A DNA stretch of 64,000 nt from Pelagophyceae sp. CCMP2097. Lineage: Eukaryota > Sar > Pelagophyceae. Of the stretch, positions 55,369 through 64,000 are shown one piece after another. The DNA lies in NCBI GenBank assembly GCA_026770575.1, contig MU657170.1, forward strand, positions 80,990 through 144,989. Direction: 5' to 3'. The position numbers and the translations under genes are program-made. The notes under the pieces were generated by a model, which made no database searches, had not been told where the DNA came from, and was given only the letters and a program-made list of their open reading frames with translations. The number at the start of each line of letters is the position of its first letter. The stretch's first letter is position 1.

Positions 55369-56151
55369 TTACTGGCCGCCGCGGAGGAGGCGTCTTTCCG
55401 CGGAAGGCTCGGTGATCGTCGCTTGCTGCAAGTCCACCGCCGTTTGCGCGAGGACGCGGCCGTTCAACGACGACGAGGTCTGGAACAACGCGTTCGTCTT
55501 GACGAGGAAGATGCCCTCGAGGTGCGCGCCCGGGCCGACGTCGACGGCTTCAGCCACCTGCCAGAAAATGTTTTTCGCCTGGACCTCGCCCTTGAGGATG
55601 ACCTGGACGTTGCGGGCGGCGACGACCGAGCCAGCAATCTGGAGGATGAAGACGTCGGCGGCGTCGCCGTCGAGGAAGATGTCGCCGTCGATGGCGACGT
55701 CGGTAAACCACGTGTACACGCCAGCCGTCAACGGAGCGTATTCACCCCCAAAGGCGCCACCCAGGGTGCCTGCGCCGAAGTTGACGCGCGTCGCGTCCGG
55801 GTTGGGGCGCCCGGCGGCGTCGTTGTAGGCGGCCTCCATTGCGCCGACGGCGGTCGTCAACAGCGTCGGCGTAGGGGGGCTGTAGTCGGCCGCGAACATT
55901 CTGCGCGTGACCTGCGGCGACGTGGAAAACGTGTTCGTGCTGTCCATCGTCTGCCCGAAGCCCGTCATGGCCGTGGCCGCGATGGGAGAGACGGCGATGT
56001 CGCCCGTGATGGCCGACTGCGGCACCGTCGAGATGCCGCTCTTGGCGAGAATGACGTATTTCTCGGCCGCGCCGAGGTCGACGCGGTCGACCGCGCTGAC
56101 GCCCAGCGCGAGCGCGAGGGCGACGTAGACGCGGCTCTGGAACATCATCAT
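55369..56151 (-). CDS. Ice-binding protein, DUF3494 family
   Basis: A single exon of 260 residues. Signal peptide: MMMFQSRVYVALALALGVSA. The mature protein shows the DUF3494 (type 1 ice-binding) pattern: AAEKYVILAKSGISTVPQSA, ITGDIAVSP, GVYTWFTDVAIDGDIFLDG, DVFILQIAGSV, AKNIFWQVAEAVDVGPGAH, GIFLVKTNALFQTSSSLNG and RVLAQTAVDLQQATI. It is a secreted beta-solenoid that binds ice crystals, known from polar microalgae, fungi and bacteria and often spread by lateral transfer. The lack of introns is compatible with lateral transfer but not proof, since the WD40 gene is also intronless. The first of three successive ATG codons is taken as the start. Confidence 0.93.
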   Translation of the reverse strand: MMMFQSRVYVALALALGVSAVDRVDLGAAEKYVILAKSGISTVPQSAITGDIAVSPIAATAMTGFGQTMDSTNTFSTSPQVTRRMFAADYSPPTPTLLTTAVGAMEAAYNDAAGRPNPDATRVNFGAGTLGGAFGGEYAPLTAGVYTWFTDVAIDGDIFLDGDAADVFILQIAGSVVAARNVQVILKGEVQAKNIFWQVAEAVDVGPGAHLEGIFLVKTNALFQTSSSLNGRVLAQTAVDLQQATITEPSAERRLLRGGQ

Positions 56152-58038
56152 CGTGCGAGTGTAAATGGAAGTGTACTGCGGCCACTGGTCGGAAACTTGA
56201 ATTTACTTTGTTGAAGTTTCTGACGTCCAGACAGGGTTACAGAAAATTCTCTAGCAACAGAAATTTCTTCGGTGCGCTTTGCGCCGTTGACTGGGTCCAG
56301 AATCCGGGCCAAGCCCTTACGGCTAGCGCATGCGAAGATCCGCAAGCCGCGTCATATGACCAGCCGCGGACCGCGCAGACTAGGCTACTGACCTTTCTGG
56401 GAAACGGCGGCCGCGAGCTTGAAAGGCTTGCCGGAGGCGGGAATCGCCCAAGCGCAGGGCCTACCGACTTGCGCAGCTCGGCCTGCTTGCGCGCGGCCGG
56501 GCATGCCGCGCCGGGTCGGCGTACTTGAGCCCGGCCTCGTTGATCGCCGACTCGCGGCGGACGTTGACAATTTCATTGGAGGTCCAGTCCGTCGCATGGG
56601 CGTGGAGGCCTCTCCGAAAAAAACGTTGCGCGCCGAACGAAAAACACCCGCATGGGGCTCTGAGGTCGACGCAAGCACGGCGCACGCGCAAAAGCTGGAC
56701 CGAGCTAACTCTTTCGCTTGCCATCCCGAGGGTGTTCAAACCCCCGAATGGGCAAAGTCAGAAATGGTTTCCGAGAAATGATGTTCCGACTGAAGTCAGC
56801 TCAACGCCCGTTCTCCGACACGGAGGCCGCAATGCCGTCAGCGCGAAGGCCGCGCGGCCGTCGGCACGGAGGCCGCACGGTCGCACAACGGAGGCCGCGC
56901 AGGAAAGGGGACAAATCTGTTTGCTGCATCGGCCGGAAATGCGGTCAAGTGCATCGGCGGGGATCCGACGCCGAGATTTGGCACTCTGCGACCCCACCGC
57001 ACGAGGACGGTTTCGGGCGGCTCCTTGACACGCATCAGGCGTGCTCGAGACGGAATCTTGAAGGGGCGCTCTTTTCGCGCCTCTTTCTCGACCCGGCCTC
57101 TCTGCTATTCCGCGCCCTGCTATTCCAATACACGCGTCTAGTAAGCTTTCCCAGGAGCAGTATACCCGCAGGTATACGAGGCCGAGGCATTCGAGCACCG
57201 TGAGAGAGTTCTTTCTCTCACACCGTCCCGGAGAGGCCTTTCCGCCTCGGAGGCTTTTCGAGCGGAGGGGGGCTTTTCGACCGAAATGCGCTTTGGTGGC
57301 AAAATGCCAAAGGCGGCGTGATGCCAAAGGCGGCCTTTTGCGCGGCTCGCCCCCCGGCGGGGCCCGCCGCAGGCCTTTGAGAAACGAAAAGGGTCGTTTG
57401 GGGGCCGGGCTGCATGGAGAGTGCGAGTACTCAGCTGGCACGGACTCTGCCGCGTCTCTGCCGCTTGCCGCGGGGTTGTCGTTCCTGAGCGCGAGCTGCG
57501 GCGCCCCCGAGGCGCGCCAGTAGGAAGGGCCGTAGTCGACCAAAACAGTTTCAGAGGCTTACGTTACAATATCTTGTCTACGAACGGACACCAGGAAGGA
57601 GGCCACACGGCCGTCGGCACGACCCGGGGCTTGACGGGTGGGGCGAGTGTGCCTTTCAACTCGGTCTCCCAGGAGCAGTCGAGTGAAGATCGACCGGGGT
57701 CACCAGACCGAGGCCGCCGGGCAAAGTCCCGACAACTTGAAGGCCTCTCGACCCAAATAATCAACCCTCACCTCACCCAATCTGCTTTGGGCGCAAGATT
57801 CCTCAGCGGCCGAGCGTAGTTTACCTCCCGGCGGGACCCCGTCGCAGACCCTTTGGGCGCCGCAATGCGTCTTTTGGGAGGTCCGGGGCGAGAGGAAGAT
57901 ACGCCCGACCCATATCTCTCTCTACCTGGTTCCGAGTGTCCTTCTCTCAGGAGGGCCGGGGCGAGGCGTCTTTCCGTCTGTGTTGACTCGGCTGGGGCGG
58001 GCGGCTCCTCTTACTGACTCTAGCAGGCAGCTATACTG
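56152..58038. other. Intergenic stretch with a SET-gene relic
   Basis: No intact gene is supported. 57465-57550 (minus) duplicates part of the last exon of the SET gene. Near 57100-57150 is a copy of the dispersed CGCGCCCTGCT...ACACGCGTC motif seen at 29560. The rest shows nothing recognised. Confidence 0.5.
57465..57550 (-). pseudogene. Relic of a SET-domain C-terminus
   Basis: Reads LVDYGPSYWRASGAPQLALR on the minus strand, against LVDYGPSYWRAAGTPQLTLR in the intact gene at 58090-58160. Upstream SET exons are not found next to it, so only the end of a duplicated gene remains. Confidence 0.75.
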
Positions 58039-60023
58039 TCAGCTAGGGCGGTCGTCTGCCGCGTCTTGTGTGTATGTCTGCGCCGCGTGGTTGCGGAGCG
58101 TGAGTTGGGGCGTCCCCGCGGCGCGCCAGTACGAAGGGCCGTAGTCGACGAGAACTTGTTGCCCGGCTTCGATACGGCGGAGCGCGACCTACGCGACAGT
58201 AAGTACATGCTTCCGTGGCGCGCCCGTGACAGTAAGTACATGCTTCCGCGGCGCCCCCCCTTGAAAACCTCGACTTTGCAACGCACGAGGGCGACGCGGA
58301 GGCCGCCGTGGGAGAAGCGGACGAAGTCGGCGTTGGAGTGCGGAGACGGTGCGTGGTTCACCTACCAAAGGGCGCGGTTCCTAGCGAGGGGTTCACCTGG
58401 CAAAGCGCGGGCGGCGACCCTCACGGCGCGGCGGCGAGGCGCCCACTCCTCGCGGCGCGCCTCTGGCGTCGGCCGCGCGTATTGCCTCTGGCGATGATCT
58501 CTGCGCGTATCTGTCCACGTCGCGTCTCCGGTTTCCACGTCGCGTCTCCACTTTCCACGTCTCCGCTTTCCGCGTCTCTTTGGCGGTCCTCGCGGGCGCG
58601 GATTGCTCGCGAATCTGCCCGCGTTACCAAAGTGCTTGGCCGAAAGTTGCAAAGACTCTGCGTTTAGTGTCTCGGCGAAATGCAGTGCGTACGCGTCGAA
58701 GCCCGGCGCCGTCGAAGTGACGAGGCCGCAGTACTCCGTCACGAGGCCAAACGCCTAAGAGTTACGGATCACCCCGCAAGAGTTCCCTGCAGAGGCCAGA
58801 AGTGCCCGCGAGGCGCTCTGGAAGCGCCGTATTTCAAAGGTCGACAGCCACGCGGGCCTCCGCTTTCGCCTCGTGTGCAGCGTCGTCCCCTATTTCGACG
58901 CACTTCTATATCTCCGTCTGCGAAGACCCCGAAGCCGCCCATCTCAGGCAGCCACCGCACGTCCAATGCCGCCGTCTCGCCCAACGCGAGCGCCGCGCAC
59001 GCGGCGGCGCCGAGGCAACCCAGCGGCGCGGGGGGCACCTACGCATCGACGGCGGTAAGCGTCCTCCTCGGAAGCAGGCCTTTCCTGCCCTCGCTCGGCG
59101 CGGTCCGCGTTTGCCGAGACATGACGCGGCGCGGCACGAGCAGCGCACGGTCGCGGACGTGCTGCTCCGACGCCTGGATGCGCATGCAGTGTGAAAGGTC
59201 GGGTCCACGCTCATCCCGCTCGAGTGCACCGTCCGACTCTTCGCAAAGGGCGCCTCCGACAGAGGGCCGCCCCGCACGCTGCACTTACGAAGCAGAGCGC
59301 GTCGACCCATTCGAAGCCGGCGGCGTCAGCGAGGTGCGCCGCCGCCGCTGGGCCAGCGAGTTCGTCGCAGCGGAGGTTTTTGGACGTGTTTGCAATACCA
59401 TGCGCAAACGCGTCATCGACCGTCCACCCGTCGACGGGGCGCAGCTTGGACGCGCCGTCGTCGTGGAAGACTCGGCCGGAGAGACACGCGACGACGCGGC
59501 CGACGGCGCGCAGCGGAAGCGCAGAGGCCTCGTCGGAAGCCTCGTCAGCGCAGGCGGTACGCTCGTTGGCGCAGGCGGCACGCTCGTCGCGAGCGGCCAC
59601 GGACGCCTCGGCCTCGGCCTGCGAGCCGGCTCGCGCGGCAGCGTGCGCCTCGACCGCGCCGGCCCGCGCGGCGGCGTGCGCCTCGACCACGCCAGCCCGC
59701 GCGGCGGCGTGCGCCTCGACCACGCCGGCCCGCGCGGCGGCGTACGCCTCGACCACGCCGGCCCGCGCGGCGGCGTGCGCCTCGACCACGCCGGCCCGCG
59801 CGGCGGCGTGCGCCTCGACCACGCCGGCCCGCGCGGCGGCGTGCGCCTCGACCACGCCGGCCCGCGTGGCGGCGTGCGCCTCGACCGCGCCGGGGGCTGA
59901 ATCGATCGCACCAATGCTCAGCGCGACTTGCGGCGCAAAGGCGCAGGTGATTACAGTAGCGGTGCGGCGGTCCGCAGCCACGCGGACCTCGACGGCCGCG
60001 TCGTTCAGCGCCGCCGCGTCCAT
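58039..60023 (-). CDS. SET-domain protein with eight 11-residue repeats
   Basis: Five exons, 59289-60023, 58904-59038, 58611-58754, 58269-58361 and 58039-58188, total 1257 nt, 418 residues. The SET domain is spread over the last four: GGFGVFADGDIE, VTEYCGLV, GNAGRFVNHAPSPHSN, VALRRIEAGQQVLVDYGPSY. It is therefore a likely protein-lysine methyltransferase using S-adenosylmethionine; the post-SET cysteines are absent. The N-terminal exon contains eight tandem copies of the 11-residue unit RAGVVEAHAAA, encoded by a 33-bp minisatellite (59640-59895), probably helical. The intron ending at 58610 starts GCGAGC, a GC-AG intron, and is required to give RF|VNHA. ATG 60023 is in frame with everything downstream. 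Confidence 0.85.
59630..59900 (-). repeat. 33-bp coding minisatellite, eight units
   Basis: Nearly perfect 33-bp tandem repeats, each containing CTCGACCACGCCGGCCCGCG, code for RAGVVEAHAAA in the SET gene. Only a few substitutions separate units (VV/AV, H/Y), so the array is young. It is open in other frames and on the opposite strand too. Confidence 0.9.
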
Positions 60024-61118
60024 GGGTCCGCGCCCTGAAGTGACCAGCTTGGGGAAGCAGAATCCTGCCGTCACCCAAAATCGTCTGGCGAAGGGGTTGC
60101 GGGTTTTCCTCTGGACAGGACTTGGTGCTTCCCGGCACCTCGGGAACGGGGGGTCGAGTGGGAGCTAACTCCAACGCGCCTCCTTGCGTCGCGCGTGGGG
60201 GCTCGAAAAGTGCCGAAAAATCGGTCGATGGTGCCAGCAGCTGGTCGTCCGGCTGTTTCCGGGCGCAACTTCGGCCACGGGCGGCGACTGCCTCTTACGG
60301 CGACGTCCCCAGCCCCGGGGGGTTGCGTACGAAATCGGTGCCTGGTACTGCTCGGGTCGGCGACGGTGGCGCGTCTCGGGGAAAACACCCGAGCGCATTT
60401 TCGAGTAGCTCCGTCGGAGCATTGCCGACGTCCCCGGCCACGGAGGACCCCGGGCTCCCAGTCAAGGGGCCACGCCACCGCACCCCCGTCCGAAGAACTT
60501 GGCTTTCTGAGCACGGAACGGAAACGAGACACCTGCCGATCTTGAAGCTCAGTCTCCCACGGGCGAGTCAGAGCGGAAGTGTCGCACGTCGGGGCCAGCC
60601 TTGAAGGCGCTGTGTTGTGGCCAGTTCTGGGCCCAGTCGAGGTGGGTTCCCAAGCCGAGGGGGGCTTCCGAGGCCTGCGAGGCCGCGGCGACGGAGACGA
60701 GCCTCCGAGGAAACCGTCTGGCCCGAGGAGCCTGCGAACGAGATGCTGCGGGGCCTCCAGCTGCAGAGTAGGTGTCTCGAAGGTGGCGCCCGACCGGCGC
60801 GGCGGAGGCGGCAGCTGCGACGGACTCCGAGGCTGCGAACGTGGGGTCTCTGATATTTGCAACGACACAGATTGGCAACGCTGCGGCCCGCGACCCTCGC
60901 CCCAGCCGCATCGCGTGGGCAGTACCTCGCCCCAGCCGCATCGCGTGGGCGGTAGCCGTGGCCCGCACGCACTTACGCACCCGGCCGGCTCAAATATCAT
61001 GCGATCGCCGATTAGTGGCCATTTCGGGGAGCGGTCGAGGATAGCTGTCGACGATCCCTCGGAGCCATCGTCACCCCGGCCGCCCGTCCACCCCCGGCCA
61101 CCCGGTCGGCGCGGCGGG
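60024..61118. other. Divergent intergenic region, SET gene / AGC kinase
   Basis: A 1.1-kb gap without a supported gene. A roughly 31-bp tandem duplication containing CCTCGCCCCAGCCGCATCGC lies at about 60893-60955. A 711-codon minus-strand frame crosses this region and the kinase exons; it is a composition artefact. Confidence 0.5.
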
Positions 61119-64000
61119 ATGGAGTACCAACGGAACCCCGTCGCGGCGTTTCTCGGGGCGCCGGGTGCGTTTGTTGTGTGTGTTTTGCCGTGTTTTGCCT
61201 TGTTTTGCCGCCGCGACGTAACCCGTGTTTCTACGCAGGCCTCTATTTTTGGCAGAACGACAAGGACGACGACGATTTCTGGGCGGCGCTGGGGGGCAGC
61301 GAGCGGACTCGGAAACCCGCTTCCGACTTCGATGAGTCGATCACGTAAGCTTTCCGCTGCCCGCGTTGAGTCGTCCAGCCGCGCCTCCACGCTTCGCGTA
61401 GCGTGGACGTGGACGTGCGCGTGCGCCTGGCGCAGTCGGCGTCTTCGCGTTTCTCGCGGGCGAAGAGTTTTATGGGTGAGATCGTCCAGCCGTTTGAGGC
61501 ATACGTCCAACCTTACGTGAACATCGGCTACGTCGACAGCGTGAGTCTGTTTCTGTCTGTTTCGACTCAAGCCACGCCTCTGCGCACCCGCTGCGGGCCG
61601 CTTCGACGGCCTGCGCTTTGTGAAGCGTTTTCGACGCGTCACGGGCCCTCTCAGGAGAAGCTCAGAGCGGCCGCTTCGGAAAAGGCAGTCGTGCGCCCGG
61701 CCGCGCGCGTGCCCGCGGCGCAGAAGGCGCGCGTGGCGCCGAAGCCCGTGGCGAAGCAGAGCGACTTTAAGCTCCACTCGAGACTCGGCAAGGGACGCTT
61801 CGGCGACGTGCGTCCCCGCGCCATCCCAAACGCCGCCCCGCGCCATCCCAAAGGCCTTGACCGCGCTGCAGGTCGTCCTTGCTTCCTTGGCGACGAGCGC
61901 CCAGCTGGACCTCGTCGCGATCAAGGTTTTGCACAAGGCTTCGCTGTGCGACGCTGCGTCCAATTTTGTGGGCCCTCTGCGCGACCCGCGTTTCGGGGAT
62001 CCGACAATTCGTTCTTCCAAAGGAGAGGCAGACGATCCCCCCGAAGTGGCCCTCAAGACGACGTTGAGGCGGCCCTTGCGACGGTCCCGAAGACGGTCCC
62101 GAAGACGGCCCTCGAGATGGTGCCTCGAGATGGGCCTCAAGACGGTCTCGGGACGGCCCCGAGACGACGCCAAGACGGCCCCAAGACGGCCTCGAGACGA
62201 AACCAAGGTCCTCGAGACGGCCCTCTTGGCGGGGCCTCTGGGCGGGACCCTCTCGACGGGTTGTACGATATCGTACGACGTTCCCGGGTCCTGAAGACGG
62301 CCTCGAGACTGCTCTCGAGACGGCCTCGAGAGGGTCCTTCAGACGGTCCTTCTCGACGGTCTCAAGACGGACCCCACGACGGTCTCTTTGGCGGTCCTCG
62401 AGACGGCCCTCGAGAATGGCCTCGAGGCGGTCCTGAAGACTGGACGGCCCTCTGGAGAGTCTCCCAGACAACGTCTGGCCTCGAGGCGGCCCCGAGACCG
62501 TCCCCTGAAGACGGCCCTTGGCTTCAAGACAGTCTCAAGGCGGCCCTCGAGGCGGTCTTCAGACGTTCTCGAGACGGTCCTCTCGAGGCGGTCCTCGACG
62601 TGGCCTCGAGGCGGCCCCGTAACGAGACGGCCCTTGAGACGGCCCTCGAGACGGCCCTCGACTGCCTCTTTCCGAGATGGAGACTATCGAAGTTGACAGT
62701 TCAAAATGTTGAAAAACGCCGGGCAACCGCCGCCGCGCATCGGCCGCCGCGCATCGGCCGCCGCGCATCGGCCGCCGCGCGCCGGCGCGAGGCACGGCGC
62801 TCCGGCCACCGCGCGGAACGCCGCAGAGGCTCGATGCGTTTCGCCGAAGGGGGAACAGTGACACGGGCCTCGCCGCATGGCCCGCGTCGCACGGGCCTCG
62901 TCACGGGGACCATGTCGTCACGGGGACCTCGTTGGAGGGACCTCGTCGGAGGGACCTGGCCACAGCAAATTGCCGCAGGGTCGGAGAGTTTCAGATTACC
63001 GGGACTTTGTCACGGGGACCTTGGCAGAGGGTTCTTGTCTCAGGGACGTTGGCACAGGGACGTTGGCACCCTTGGCACGTAAAGATCTGTCAAGATCCGT
63101 CATGGGGCCACAGGACCTTCCACGTCCGAGGGACCTCGTCGCAGGGACCTCATCACGGGGACCTCGGCGCGGGAACCTTTCACGGGGTCTCAGGGACCTC
63201 GGTGCGGGAATCTTGGCACACGGGGACCTCGTCACTGAGACCTTGACTCGGGGACCTCGACACAGGGACCTTGCCGGGACCTTTGTCCTAGGGACCTTGC
63301 CACGGCGACCTTGCCACGCGCTTGCCACGGGGACCCTGTCACGGGGACCTTTTCACGAGGGCTTTGTCGCGGGGATTTCGACACTTGAAACTTTGTTGCA
63401 GGGACCTTTTCGCCGGGACCGTGTCACGGGACGGTGTCGCAGAGACGGTGTCACGGGACCTCGTCAAGGGGAGCTGCCTCCGAATCTTGCTCCGCCCCCC
63501 CCGGGGTCTCATATCAACTCGAAGCTGCCTCCGACGCTCGAAACTAGGTACAACTCGAAGCTGCGCGAGCGGGCGAGAAACGAACGGTACATCAACGGCA
63601 CTTTGAAGCCCCACCCGTTTGTGGTCCGCATGACGCACGCTTTTGCTACCCAAAAATCATTCTGCCTCGTCCTGGAACTCGCCACGTGCGGCGAGCTCTT
63701 CGGGCTGATCCGGTCGAACCACGCCGCGAGTGGGAAGCGGTTCACGGAGCGGACGGTGCGATTTTCCGGAGGATTTGATGGGAATACCAAGTCCAGGCTT
63801 TCAAAGTGGTCTCAAACGCCGGTCTAGGCGCGGTTCTACGCGTCGGAGTGCGTTTTGGCGCTGGAATTTTTGCACGAGGCCAGCGTGCGTGTGTGTGTCT
63901 TTGTTCACCGGGGACGTGGCCCGGTGGACCGTCGATACCCCAGGTGCTCTATCGCGACTTGAAGCCAGAAAACGTGCTCGTCGGCTTTGATGGTGCGTCG
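61119..64000 (+). CDS. AGC-type protein kinase, 3' end beyond window
   Basis: Exons 61119-61164, 61239-61344, 61402-61540, 61655-61807, 61872-61945, 63549-63755, 63828-63884 and 63944-63990 join in frame. The N-terminus (MEYQRNPVAAFLGAPG, then WQNDKDDDDFWAALGGSE) is acidic and unfamiliar. The kinase domain starts FKLHSRLGKGRFGDVVLAS (glycine loop), then LVAIKVLHKASLYNSK (ATP lysine), KPHPFVVRMTHAFAT, LVLELATCGELFGLI and EFLHEASV|LYRDLKPENVLV. YRDLKPEN in place of HRDLKPEN is typical of AGC kinases (PKA, PKG, Akt, S6K). Subfamily cannot be set without the C-lobe and tail. Intron 61946-63548 holds two minisatellite families. The gene runs off the window after the catalytic loop. Confidence 0.85.
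62045..62690. repeat. CCCTCGAGACGG minisatellite in AGC-kinase intron
   Basis: Tandem 12-18-bp units of CCCTCGAGACGG, the reverse complement of the array at 8700-9460. It occupies the first half of kinase intron 61946-63548, directly followed by an array of the 15-bp family in the same intron. Confidence 0.85.
62890..63480 (+). repeat. 15-bp GGGGACCTTGTCACG minisatellite in AGC-kinase intron
   Basis: Units such as CACGGGGACCTCGTC and GGGACCTTGCCACG run to within about 70 bp of the intron's acceptor at 63548. This is the fourth intronic array of this family in the window and the only one sharing an intron with the 12-bp family. Confidence 0.85.

Noticed and set aside
60071..62206. 711-codon minus-strand open frame, the longest in the window
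   Set aside because: It runs antisense through the AGC-kinase exons, intergenic DNA and a minisatellite. Composition is arginine/proline-rich with no domain, whereas the plus strand shows consecutive conserved kinase exons with splice sites.

Overview
This is eukaryotic nuclear DNA. It is GC-rich, the genes are split into many short exons, and a stretch of TTAGGG repeats lies inside the window. Gene content points to a marine stramenopile alga, most likely a pelagophyte: proteins joining a MYND finger, a RING-like domain and Sel1 repeats, a secreted DUF3494 ice-binding protein (which suggests a cold habitat), an N-terminus resembling a bipartite plastid signal, and introns packed with repeats. 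The taxon is inferred and has not been checked by alignment. I rebuilt gene models by hand from exon reading frames, splice sites and family knowledge. Most donors read GTGCGT, GTGAGT or GTACGT, most acceptors YAG|G, and at least six introns appear to be GC-AG.

Layout. 1-1990: inverted-repeat elements carrying the palindrome TAGGAATTCCTA. 1991-10327 (-): a large potassium channel gene joining EF-hands, six transmembrane segments and a cyclic-nucleotide-binding domain; two of its introns hold opposite-facing copies of a composite minisatellite element. 10608-12860 (+): a damaged MYND/RING/Sel1 gene interrupted by a 495-bp inverted-repeat element, then a Sel1 relic. 13359-15262 (+): a 2-oxoglutarate/Fe(II) oxygenase. 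15955-21176 (-): a tandem pair of zinc-knuckle genes and a 986-residue unrecognised protein whose stop codon lies in telomeric repeat DNA. 21590-23326 (+): a mitochondrial carrier. 23722-24915 (-): an eight-repeat WD40 protein. 25353-27326 (+): an unrecognised acidic-tailed protein. 27738-35167: two more MYND/RING/Sel1 copies (one broken, one intact) around a repeat-rich 5-kb stretch with miniature inverted-repeat elements and a tRNA-derived retroposon. 35755-44033 (-): a probable organellar RNA-binding protein with RRM, helical repeats and a RAP domain. 45302-51619 (+): a complete 18-exon AMP deaminase. 52461-53646 (-): a kinase gene with a frameshift. 54362-55146 (+): a small secreted or plastid-targeted protein. 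55369-56151 (-): the ice-binding protein. 58039-60023 (-): a SET-domain protein with eight 11-residue repeats. 61119-end (+): an AGC-type kinase cut by the window edge.

The genes do not form a pathway. Many are arranged as divergent pairs with short shared upstream regions (10327/10608, 21176/21590, 24915/25353, 44033/45302, 53646/54362, 60023/61119). The most unusual feature is repeat biology inside introns: a 12-bp family, a 15-bp family and a direct-repeat-flanked composite element recur in introns of unrelated genes. Their unit lengths are often multiples of three, so they create many long arginine-rich spurious reading frames.
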